In this document: piece by piece, positions 1 to 5,704 of the stretch
How positions within the stretch are numbered: the stretch's first letter is position 1
Layout: every line of letters begins with the position of its first letter
Source: an uncultured Collinsella sp.
Lineage (GTDB): Bacteria; Actinomycetota; Coriobacteriia; Coriobacteriales; Coriobacteriaceae
Length of the DNA: 13,278 bases
Direction of reading: 5' to 3'
Assembly: GCA_958419975.1 (NCBI GenBank)
Contig: CATZIG010000032.1
Location: 1-13,278 of the forward strand
Notes under the pieces: model-generated
Databases searched by the model: none
The model's input: only the letters and a program-made list of their open reading frames with translations
Told to the model about the DNA's origin: nothing
Translations under genes and position numbers: made by a program

Positions 1-157
1 AGTCATTGGGGACAGTCTTTAACGTTTGGCGAGAAGGACTGTCCCAATCTGCCGACACTTGGGGACGTTCCTAAAAGGCCGGCACAAAAGGAACGTCCCC
101 AAGTGCCAAGGGTGTCCCGTTTGACTAGTCATTTAAGAACGTCCCCAATGACTAGTT
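1..157. repeat. Cluster of intergenic hairpin repeats (GGGGACGTTCC type)
   Basis: Three inverted repeats lie side by side. Positions 5-20 pair with 34-48 (ATTGGGGACAGTCTT-type arms, one base offset). Positions 56-72 pair perfectly with 89-105 (17-base arms around GGGGACGTTCC). Positions 124-133 pair perfectly with 147-156 (ACTAGTCATT and AATGACTAGT). The window begins with AGTCATTGGGGAC, which repeats the sequence found in reverse at 143-156, so the cluster probably extends to the left. The arms share the GGGGAC core, which suggests one family of small palindromic elements (REP or MITE-like). No transposase is visible. The last element overlaps the 3' end of the IIB-like gene at 129-623. No T-run follows the hairpins, so they are not simple terminators. 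Confidence 0.8.
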
Positions 158-623
158 GGATGGGGTCGGGATTGGAGCTGGGGAGGTAACGGATTTCTAG
201 CTCTATGCCGAGTTCTTGTAGCTCTTTGAAGGCAGCGATGTCCGTATCGTCTACGGCGACTGCGGGCGTTATGGGGTGCTTGCCCTCCCCCGCCTGCATA
301 TGGCCAATGCTGATCCTGGTGATCGGCACACCACCCTTAACCAGCGCGAGTGCATCCGTGGGCGACGCCACCATGATGAGAATCCTTTGGCGCGGCGTTG
401 CGGTATGAATGATGTCGACAGTCCTTTGCACCGAGAAAAACCGCGTCCAGACACCCTCGGGTGTCGCCACCCTCATAGGGGCCCACTTGCGCGAATCAGC
501 CGCAATCTCATCGTTGACGATTAAAACAAGGTTGGAACCCACGACTTCGTTCCACAGCTCAACGTCTTGCCCGTAAATAAACCGGTCATCGATGCGTGTG
601 AGAAGAATCTTGGGTTGAGCCAT
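129..623 (-). CDS. Orphan PTS mannose/sorbose-class IIB-like protein lacking the active-site histidine
   Basis: This 164-residue protein is clearly homologous to mannose-class EIIB, the cytoplasmic subunit that passes phosphate from IIA to the sugar at the IIC/IID channel. It is a paralogue of the IIB at 9866-10348. Both start MAxPxILLTRID, and both carry APxGV, the KGGVPI segment and FKELQELGxELEIR near the end. The family active-site loop reads RLVHGQV in the paralogue but RFIYGQD here, so the phosphorylatable His17 is Tyr17 (codon TAC at 573-575). It therefore probably cannot carry phosphate, and may be regulatory or decaying. The last nine or so residues are encoded inside a hairpin repeat (129-157). 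I chose ATG 623 over GTG 629 because it matches the paralogue and has a GGGGTGG stretch just upstream. No IIA, IIC or IID lies beside it, and tRNA-Thr is upstream on the opposite strand. Confidence 0.85.
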   Translation of the reverse strand: MAQPKILLTRIDDRFIYGQDVELWNEVVGSNLVLIVNDEIAADSRKWAPMRVATPEGVWTRFFSVQRTVDIIHTATPRQRILIMVASPTDALALVKGGVPITRISIGHMQAGEGKHPITPAVAVDDTDIAAFKELQELGIELEIRYLPSSNPDPIQLVIGDVLK

Positions 624-712
624 CGCCACCCCATTCTGTTTGAGACCCGTAAGAGCAAGACATCACGTCTCCAATATTAGTGCATTTAAAGTGAGAAAAG
701 CCGTCAGAACAC

Positions 713-741
713 TTGCGCGGATTTGCGATGTCCCGTATCAT
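713..741 (+). promoter_or_regulatory. Probable promoter of tRNA-Thr
   Basis: TTGCGC at 713-718 and TATCAT at 736-741 are separated by 17 bases, which fits a sigma-70-type promoter. Transcription would start near 748, about 33 bases before the tRNA. The leader contains a small inverted repeat, TGACGC at 752-757 and GCGTCA at 765-770. The call rests on spacing and consensus only. Confidence 0.45.
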
Positions 742-780
742 AGACAGCCGTTGACGCCTCAGTTGCGTCATCACATGGCC

Positions 781-856
781 GCCAGCGTAGCTCAGTTGGT
801 AGAGCACCGCTCTCGTAAAGCGGGGGTCACCGGTTCGAGCCCGGTCGCTGGCTCCA
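781..856 (+). tRNA. tRNA-Thr, anticodon CGT
   Basis: A full cloverleaf can be drawn. The acceptor arms GCCAGCG (781-787) and CGCTGGC (846-852) pair completely. The D arm is GCTC/GAGC, the anticodon stem is CCGCT/AGCGG around loop CTCGTAA, and the T arm is ACCGG/CCGGT around TTCGAGC. The anticodon CGT reads ACG, so the tRNA carries threonine. A discriminator T and an encoded CCA end the gene at 854-856. It stands alone, with a promoter-like sequence upstream and a strong terminator just downstream. Confidence 0.97.
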
Positions 857-867
857 TTGCACAAGAT

Positions 868-890
868 AGCCGCCTTCGGGCGGCTTTTTT
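868..890 (+). terminator. Rho-independent terminator of tRNA-Thr
   Basis: AGCCGCC and GGCGGCT pair around a TTCG tetraloop and are followed by six T residues. It starts 12 bases after the CCA of the tRNA. Confidence 0.92.
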
Positions 891-960
891 GTTGCCGATT
901 TCGAGCGTGCATCCGCCAATCCAAGCACAACGCCGTCGGCAACTCCCCTACTCAACAACA

Positions 961-1006
961 AGCCCCGCCAACCGCAATCCCCAAGGGGACCGCGATCAGC
1001 GGGGCT
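961..1006 (-). terminator. Probable terminator of the yhcH/lacC transcript
   Basis: AGCCCCGC (961-968) and GCGGGGCT (999-1006) form a perfect outer stem, and an inner CCCC/GGGG stem closes a long hairpin. On the minus strand it is followed by TGTTGTTG, only weakly T-rich. It lies 46 bases after the stop codon of the YhcH gene, which supports a terminator role. Confidence 0.5.
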
Positions 1007-1052
1007 CAAACGCGTTCCCCAAGGGAAATCACGCTAGCTCACGAGCAGTTCG

Positions 1053-1526
1053 TTACTCTTCCCAGTAAGCATCTGCAAGCAGCTTAAAGCAGATCTTCTT
1101 GACCGGCTGCGCGCCATCGTCCGGGAACTCGAGCGTGGGCATATGAGGCTCGCCGGCAACGAACAGTGCAAACTTATCGTCAGCAAGATCGCCGGCGATC
1201 GAGGCGTCGGAATCGACCAGATCGTAGTCGTCCTTCTCGTCAAACTCCTGGACCAGCGTCAGGCTGCCCGTGGCAACCTTAAAGGCCTCGCGACCCTCAA
1301 TGTCGATCTGCAGGTCGTGATAGCGCTGATGCGTCTCATAGTGAGCCTCGGCCTCGGGACGCGTCGTAGGAGCCATGACGTTCGCAAAGACCTTGTCGCC
1401 CAGAATCGGATGGCTGCCGACCTCGAGCTCCGCCGGATCGTTCTCCTCGAGCCAATCAATCAGCACGTCGAGGCCCTTGAGCATTCCGCGGTACTCCTCG
1501 ATATCGCCCAGTGCACCGTAAATCAT
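1053..1526 (-). CDS. YhcH/YjgK/YiaL (DUF386) family beta-barrel protein
   Basis: This 157-residue protein has the length and motifs of the YhcH/YjgK/YiaL family of small cupin-like proteins. The metal-site region YETHQRYHDLQ is at residues 63-73, the GEPHMP segment is near 125-130, and a conserved lysine pair follows (VKK, 142-144). Family members sit in sialic acid, galactosamine and other sugar operons. The E. coli member YhcH (NanQ) speeds anomer conversion of sialic acid, so a sugar anomerase or mutarotase role is plausible here, but the substrate is not visible from sequence. It is the last gene after lacC and the nagA remnant on the same strand, with a GAGAGGGG ribosome binding site just before ATG 1526. 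Family membership is secure; the reaction is inferred. Confidence 0.88.
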   Translation of the reverse strand: MIYGALGDIEEYRGMLKGLDVLIDWLEENDPAELEVGSHPILGDKVFANVMAPTTRPEAEAHYETHQRYHDLQIDIEGREAFKVATGSLTLVQEFDEKDDYDLVDSDASIAGDLADDKFALFVAGEPHMPTLEFPDDGAQPVKKICFKLLADAYWEE

Positions 1527-1558
1527 CTAAATCCCCTCTCGGATCGTTCCTTTGGCGG

Positions 1559-1690
1559 CTACTCGATAAACGCGTTACCGACGCTGTTGCCACCCACATA
1601 CGTCTCGACCAGGGTAAGGTCGGGATTGAACACGACAAAGTCGGCGTCGCGCCCCGGCATAATGCTACCGCACTTGTCGTCAACATGAGC
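1559..1690 (-). pseudogene. Remnant of a second nagA (C-terminal 43 codons only)
   Basis: Read on the minus strand, this segment encodes AHVDDKCGSIMPGRDADF and onward to GNSVGNAFIE, then TAG. It matches the last 43 residues of the complete NagA at 4418-5587 at about 36 of 43 positions. The DNA is roughly 80% identical, with a 24-base exact run in the middle. The homology stops abruptly at 1690. Upstream the frame continues without resemblance for eleven codons and then meets the stop codon of the kinase gene, which is in the same frame. There is no start codon or ribosome binding site, so this is a fossil, probably what a deletion left of a tandem nagA. It fills the gap between the kinase and the YhcH gene and is likely transcribed as spacer. 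Confidence 0.88.
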
Positions 1691-1723
1691 TAGCAAGCGA
1701 TGCCGGAGCCGTCGCCCAAACTC

Positions 1724-2659
1724 TTACAGCTCAGTCACGACAACGCCGTTGTAGACCTCGTCCCAACGGTCCATGACCAGATGGCCGGTCATGGGATCCA
1801 TGGCGTTGAGCTTGCCGCAGGTGTTGGCGGTACGCAGCACCGTCTCGTCGTCTGCGCCAGCAGCGATGGCATGTGCGAAGCCTGCGATAGTGGAGTCACC
1901 AGAGCCCGTGGCGTTAACGGCAGGGATATCGGGCGTCTTTGCGCGGAACGCACGGCCATTGTGGAAGCCAACGGAGCCGGCAGCGCCCATGGACACGACG
2001 ACCCAGGGGATATCGGAGAAACGGGCGTCAGAGGCGAGCGCGGCACGGAGCTCGTCCACATCGTCGGTGGTAAAGCTCGTGCCCAGAAGGCCGTTGATCT
2101 CGGTCAGGTTAGGCTTGACCAGCTCGGGCTTAATTTCGGACTTAAGGGCGGCCTCGAGCGAAGCGCCCGAGGTATCGAGCAGCACCTTGGCGCCGGCGTT
2201 CTCGGCAATGCCCGTGATCTTGGCATAGTAGTCTGCCTCGACACCGCGGGGCAGAGAACCCGAAATGGTGACAACGTCGGCCTTGCCCGCAAGCTCAGTA
2301 AATTTGGCGGTAAAGGCATCGAGCTCCTCGGGGGCAATTGTCGGGCCGCTCTCGAGCAGCTCGGTCTGGTTGCCGGCGTGGAGAATGTTGAGGCAAATTC
2401 GAGTCTCGCCCTTGATGGGCACAAAGTCGTTGTTAATACCGTTGGCGTCCATGAGCTCAGCCATGTAGGCGCCCATGTGGCCGCCGAGTAGACCGGTTGC
2501 CACAACGTCGTCGCCCAGCTGACCCAGCACACGGGCCACGTTGAGGCCCTTGCCGCCGGCGGTCTTTTCGGGCGTCACGCGGTTGACGTCGTCGATAATG
2601 AGCTCATCGAGCTGATAGCGCGTATCGACAGACGGGTTCATCGTAACGGTGAGGATCAT
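1724..2659 (-). CDS. lacC: Tagatose-6-phosphate kinase (LacC-type PfkB family)
   Basis: This 311-residue enzyme belongs to the PfkB ribokinase superfamily. The N-terminus MILTVTMNPSVD, the AGGKGLNVARVL segment (34-45), GETRICLNILH (84-94), ISGSLPRG (132-139) and the C-terminal NATGSGDSTIAGFA (249-262), with Asp255 as the expected catalytic base, closely follow LacC of Gram-positive lactose/galactose operons. It should phosphorylate tagatose-6-phosphate with ATP to tagatose-1,6-bisphosphate in the cytoplasm. 1-Phosphofructokinase (FruK) is the main alternative. The LacC-like GSGDS motif and the neighbouring agaS, nagA and GalNAc-type PTS favour tagatose-6-P. AAGGAG lies 8 bases before ATG 2659. 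It sits 59 bases after the epimerase gene and before the nagA remnant, suggesting one operon. The bisphosphate aldolase is not in the window. Confidence 0.88.
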   Translation of the reverse strand: MILTVTMNPSVDTRYQLDELIIDDVNRVTPEKTAGGKGLNVARVLGQLGDDVVATGLLGGHMGAYMAELMDANGINNDFVPIKGETRICLNILHAGNQTELLESGPTIAPEELDAFTAKFTELAGKADVVTISGSLPRGVEADYYAKITGIAENAGAKVLLDTSGASLEAALKSEIKPELVKPNLTEINGLLGTSFTTDDVDELRAALASDARFSDIPWVVVSMGAAGSVGFHNGRAFRAKTPDIPAVNATGSGDSTIAGFAHAIAAGADDETVLRTANTCGKLNAMDPMTGHLVMDRWDEVYNGVVVTEL

Positions 2660-2718
2660 TTTTAGCTCCTTATCTCGCAGGCTCCTTGTGCCTCGCGATA
2701 CGAGTCGACAAAACGGAA

Positions 2719-3600
2719 TTACAGAATCTCAATCGTGAACGAGCGTACGATGGTCTCCTTGGGCTTGGCGACAAGGCAGCCGCGCTTATGCTCAAGTACG
2801 TCGTCCTCATCGGAGCAGGTCGAGAGGCCGCCCCAGGGTTCAACTGCAACAAAATCGCCCTCGGGCTTACTCCACACAATGAGATACGGGAAGCCCTCAA
2901 AGCTCAGGCGGACGCCCTTGTCCTCCCCCTTCTTAGAAAGCGTAACCTGACGGCTCTCGAGCACGTCAAAGATGGTCTCCGCAAAATCGAAGAGCTCGTG
3001 CGACAGGGGCAGCGTCTTTCCCACCATGGGGTTCTTGGAGCGGTTTGCCACGTCAATCAAGCCAGTCGAGGGAACGGCGGTGCAGAGCTCCGCAGCCTCG
3101 TCTTTCTCAAAGCGCAACTCGTAGTCCGTATAGGCCTCGCCCTCATCGAGCGGACACCTAAAGCCGGGATGACCGCCGATAAAGAACGGCATGTCCTCGG
3201 TCCCCTCGTTGGTCACCTCATAGGAGACGCGCACGGCGGTATCCTCGAGCGTATAACGAGCGACAAGCTTAAACGGGTACGGATAATCGCTCAGCAGCGC
3301 GGCGTTATCCTCCGAAGCCAGGCACATCGCCAGCTCGTTCTCGCCTTGGCTCAGCAGCTTCCACTCCTGTTTGCGCGCAAACCCGTGGCGAGCGAGCTTT
3401 ACATGATGCCCGGCAAACGTCATGGCGCTGTTGTCGCGCAAGCCTCCGCAAATCGGGAAGCAAATCGGTGCCTGGCCAGACCACACGGCGGGATCGCCCT
3501 GCCACAGATACTCGCGACCTCCGGCCTCAATCGAGGTAAACGAACCGCCAGCCGTGGACACCTTAATAGAAATCGAATCGTTGGAGAGAGCGTATTCCAT
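2719..3600 (-). CDS. Aldose 1-epimerase family protein (LacX-like)
   Basis: This 293-residue protein has the galactose mutarotase-like fold family pattern. ICFPICGGLRDN (46-57) leads to RHGFAR (71-76), then GGHPGF (142-147, His144 a likely catalytic base) and VAVEPWGG (251-258, Glu254 a likely partner). The layout follows LacX and YeaD-like epimerases, which interconvert alpha and beta anomers of sugars or sugar phosphates. The frame is open upstream to 3771, but ATG 3600 is the likely start. It is preceded by AAAGGATG at a suitable distance, and the extra N-terminal residues look like untranslated DNA. It heads a minus-strand group with lacC and the YhcH gene, and pairs with a divergent flavodoxin gene. 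The exact substrate cannot be read from sequence; a galactosamine or tagatose phosphate link is inferred from context. Confidence 0.85.
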   Translation of the reverse strand: MEYALSNDSISIKVSTAGGSFTSIEAGGREYLWQGDPAVWSGQAPICFPICGGLRDNSAMTFAGHHVKLARHGFARKQEWKLLSQGENELAMCLASEDNAALLSDYPYPFKLVARYTLEDTAVRVSYEVTNEGTEDMPFFIGGHPGFRCPLDEGEAYTDYELRFEKDEAAELCTAVPSTGLIDVANRSKNPMVGKTLPLSHELFDFAETIFDVLESRQVTLSKKGEDKGVRLSFEGFPYLIVWSKPEGDFVAVEPWGGLSTCSDEDDVLEHKRGCLVAKPKETIVRSFTIEIL

Positions 3601-3757
3601 TGCCCATCCTTTCGAACAACTGCTTTTTTGCTCGCAAGAACCCGTCTCGGCCCTGACCAAAGGACAAACCCGCACGTTCATCGACGCGTCCGGTATCCCA
3701 GCCATGTAACGGGGTACCATACAGACATTGATGCAATTACAGCTGAAAGGCCTTCTT

Positions 3758-4342
3758 ATGCGAACCATCATCCTCTACGCCTCGCGCCATCACGGCAATA
3801 CGAAAAAGCTCGTGGACGCCATCGTCGAGGCACACCCCGAGATCGATACCCTCGACGTCAAGGCGCTTGGCAAAAACGAGTATCCCAACCTGCACGAATA
3901 TCATCTGATCGGTGTCGCCACGGGAATCTATTACTCCGAGATCGACAAGGACATGGCACGCGTGCTCACGAACGTGCTGCAGCCGCAGGACAAGGTGTTT
4001 GGCCTTATGACCTACGGTGGCAAAAACAAGTGGTACGGCAAGGATATCGATGGCATCTGCCGCATGAGGCAGGCCATCTTTATGGGTGTCTACGGCTGCC
4101 CCGGCTTTGATACGTGGGGGCCGTTCAAGCTCGCCGGCGGTGTCCAAAAGGGACACCCGACCGCCGAGGAAATTAAGGGCGCCGTCGACTTCTTCGACAA
4201 GATCGAAGACGAGTATGGCGACATCATGGTCGAAGAGTACGCCAAGCGTGAGAAGCGTCTAGCCTACGAAAAGGAGCATCCTGCGGGAGGTCTTGTGGCC
4301 GGCGTCAAGCGCACGGCAAAGAAGATCGCTAACAAGCTGTAA
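3758..4342 (+). CDS. Flavodoxin-family protein
   Basis: This 194-residue protein starts with MRTIILYASRHHGNTKKL, a flavodoxin-type first beta strand followed by a phosphate-binding loop for FMN (residues 8-16). Later strands read YHLIGVATGIYYSEI and KVFGLMTYGG, as expected for flavodoxin folds. It probably acts as a cytoplasmic FMN-dependent electron carrier or small oxidoreductase; the partner is unknown. A basic, lysine-rich tail (about residues 165-194) follows the domain. I chose ATG 3758 because GAAAGG lies 7 bases upstream and the protein then begins exactly at the first strand; upstream starts near 3728 would add an unconserved leader. It is the only plus-strand gene in the sugar region, divergent from the epimerase and convergent with nagA, with a strong terminator behind it. 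Confidence 0.88.
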   Translation: MRTIILYASRHHGNTKKLVDAIVEAHPEIDTLDVKALGKNEYPNLHEYHLIGVATGIYYSEIDKDMARVLTNVLQPQDKVFGLMTYGGKNKWYGKDIDGICRMRQAIFMGVYGCPGFDTWGPFKLAGGVQKGHPTAEEIKGAVDFFDKIEDEYGDIMVEEYAKREKRLAYEKEHPAGGLVAGVKRTAKKIANKL

Positions 4343-4373
4343 CTGTGAAGGTGCTTTTGAGCGTTTAACCCAT

Positions 4374-4411
4374 ACGGCGGGTCCGAGCAGATTCGGGCCC
4401 GCCGTCTTTTT
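4374..4411 (+). terminator. Terminator of the flavodoxin gene
   Basis: ACGGCGGGTCCGA (4374-4386) pairs with TCGGGCCCGCCGT (4393-4405) with one G-T pair, and CTTTTT follows. The T-run is on the plus side only. It ends 7 bases before the stop codon of the convergent nagA gene. Confidence 0.9.
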
Positions 4412-4417
4412 CTATCG

Positions 4418-5587
4418 TTACTCGGTAAAGGCGTTGCCGACGCTCTGGCCGCCAACATACGTCTCGACGAGGGTGAGCTCATGGTCGAACACGACAAAGT
4501 CGGCGTCGCGACCCGGCATGATGCTGCCGCACTTATCCTCGATGTGCGCGGAGCGTGCCGGCACCTCGGTTGCCATGCGAATGGCGATATCGGCGCTGGC
4601 GATGCCCCAGTCGACGATGTTCTTGACGCCCTGGGCAAGCGTGAGCACCGAGCCGGCAATGCTCTTGCCGTCAGCGAGCCAGCACAGGTTGTCCTTCATG
4701 ATGACGTCCATGCCACCACTGGTGTAGCTGCCCTCGGGCATGCCGCCGCAGCCCAGGCAGTCAGTGATGAGCACCGTGTGTTGCCAGCCCTTTGCCTGCA
4801 GCAGCGCCTTGATGGCGGCAGGGTTAACGTGCTTGCCGTCACAGATGATCTCGGCGTAGGTCTCGGGCGTGGACATGGCAGCGCCCACGACACCGGGCTC
4901 ACGGTGATGCAGCCCGCGCTGACCGTTATAGGTATGCGTAAAGCAGCTGGCACCGGCGTTGATAGCGGCGATGCACTCATCGTAGGTGGCGTCGGAGTGA
5001 CCGATGCTGGTCACCACGCCCTTGGCGTTCAGAGCGGCCGCATAAGCAGCGGCACCGTCGCGCTCGGCCGCCATGGCGCTCTTAACGATGCGACCACCCG
5101 CAGCCTCCTGCCACTGATCGAAGACCTCCTCGGAGGGATCGATCAGGTAAGCGGGGTTCTGCGCGCCCACGTGCTTCATGGTAAAGAAGGGGCCCTCCAG
5201 GTAGATGCCCTGAATGCGAGCACCGCAGAAGTCGGGGCCGCGACCCTCGTCCGCCTGAGCGATGGCGGCGCAGGCGTCCTTGATCTGCTCGACGCCATCG
5301 GTGAACGTCGTGGGCAGCCAGCTGGTGGTGCCGCGACGGGCGAGCTCGGTCGAGCTGATATCGATGCCCTCGGGATCGTTATCGGTAGTTGAGTGGTTGT
5401 AGAAGCCATGGATGTGAGTATCGACCATACCCGGTGCGATCCACGATCCCGTGTAGTCCTTAATCTCACAAGAGGGCTCGTCGGCCTGCCAGGCGCCAAA
5501 GACGCCATCCTCGACCATAAGATAGCCGCCCAGTTGCGGGCCTGCCGGCAAGAAGAACTTGTCAGCCTTAATTGCGTACGTGCTCAT
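4418..5587 (-). CDS. nagA: N-acetylgalactosamine/glucosamine-6-phosphate deacetylase
   Basis: This 389-residue amidohydrolase removes the acetyl group from GalNAc-6-P or GlcNAc-6-P in the cytoplasm, giving the amino sugar phosphate and acetate. Visible motifs are HIHG (58-61, metal site), YLEGPF with Glu131, GHSDAT with His197, FTHTYNGQRGLHHREPG with His218 and the HH pair (227-228), DGKHVNP (250-256) and ITDCLGCGG with Asp276 as the likely catalytic acid/base. The full set of family motifs is present. The neighbouring agaS and lacC-type genes point to GalNAc-6-P (AgaA role), but dual use is possible. ATG 5587 has AAGGAG 5 bases upstream; the GTG at 5593 would overlap that site. It follows agaS, from which it is separated by a terminator. 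Its 3' 132 bases are duplicated as a fossil at 1559-1690. Confidence 0.93.
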   Translation of the reverse strand: MSTYAIKADKFFLPAGPQLGGYLMVEDGVFGAWQADEPSCEIKDYTGSWIAPGMVDTHIHGFYNHSTTDNDPEGIDISSTELARRGTTSWLPTTFTDGVEQIKDACAAIAQADEGRGPDFCGARIQGIYLEGPFFTMKHVGAQNPAYLIDPSEEVFDQWQEAAGGRIVKSAMAAERDGAAAYAAALNAKGVVTSIGHSDATYDECIAAINAGASCFTHTYNGQRGLHHREPGVVGAAMSTPETYAEIICDGKHVNPAAIKALLQAKGWQHTVLITDCLGCGGMPEGSYTSGGMDVIMKDNLCWLADGKSIAGSVLTLAQGVKNIVDWGIASADIAIRMATEVPARSAHIEDKCGSIMPGRDADFVVFDHELTLVETYVGGQSVGNAFTE

Positions 5588-5602
5588 ATGCACTCCTTGC
5601 TT

Positions 5603-5632
5603 CTAAAGCAGTTGACTTTAGTGATGCTTATA
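5603..5632 (-). promoter_or_regulatory. Possible nagA promoter/operator region
   Basis: On the minus strand a TATAAG box (5627-5632) lies about 40 bases before the nagA start, and the perfect inverted repeat CTAAAG-7-CTTTAG (5603-5621) lies just downstream of it. No good -35 is visible; it would overlap the T-run of the agaS terminator. The repeat differs from the GntR-type operator seen upstream of agaS. Confidence 0.25.
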
Positions 5633-5646
5633 CCCAGCTCACGTAA

Positions 5647-5686
5647 AACAAAAAGCGCCCGCCCGCCGTTATGAGCGGACGGGCGC
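5647..5686 (-). terminator. Terminator of agaS
   Basis: GCGCCCGCCCGC (5655-5666) pairs with GCGGACGGGCGC (5675-5686) with one mismatch. On the minus strand the stem is followed by TTTTTGTTTT. It begins 18 bases after the agaS stop, so nagA must depend on read-through or its own promoter. Confidence 0.85.
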
Positions 5687-5704
5687 CCTTACAGGGGGAC
5701 GCGA

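Noticed and set aside
1..157. CRISPR array
   Set aside because: The repeats are palindromes of varied length and orientation without regular spacers, and no cas genes are present.
751..779. TTGACG at 751-756 as a -35 box for the tRNA
   Set aside because: There is no -10 sequence at a suitable distance before the tRNA 5' end; the TTGCGC/TATCAT pair at 713-741 fits better.
781..856. tRNA-Thr as an integration site for a mobile island
   Set aside because: No integrase gene or duplicated tRNA 3' end was seen in the window.
586..942. Minus-strand frame across the tRNA-Thr gene
   Set aside because: It overlaps a perfect tRNA cloverleaf and its terminator, and the GDPRFTRAVLYQLSYAG stretch is the usual spurious translation of a tRNA.
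3601..3771. N-terminal extension of the epimerase to 3771
   Set aside because: The added residues are Cys/Arg-rich and unlike the family, while ATG 3600 has a good ribosome binding site and the first conserved strand follows at once.
2686..4110. Long plus-strand frame (474 codons) opposite the epimerase and overlapping the flavodoxin gene
   Set aside because: It runs antisense to the epimerase and out of frame with the flavodoxin; both of those have clear family motifs and ribosome binding sites.
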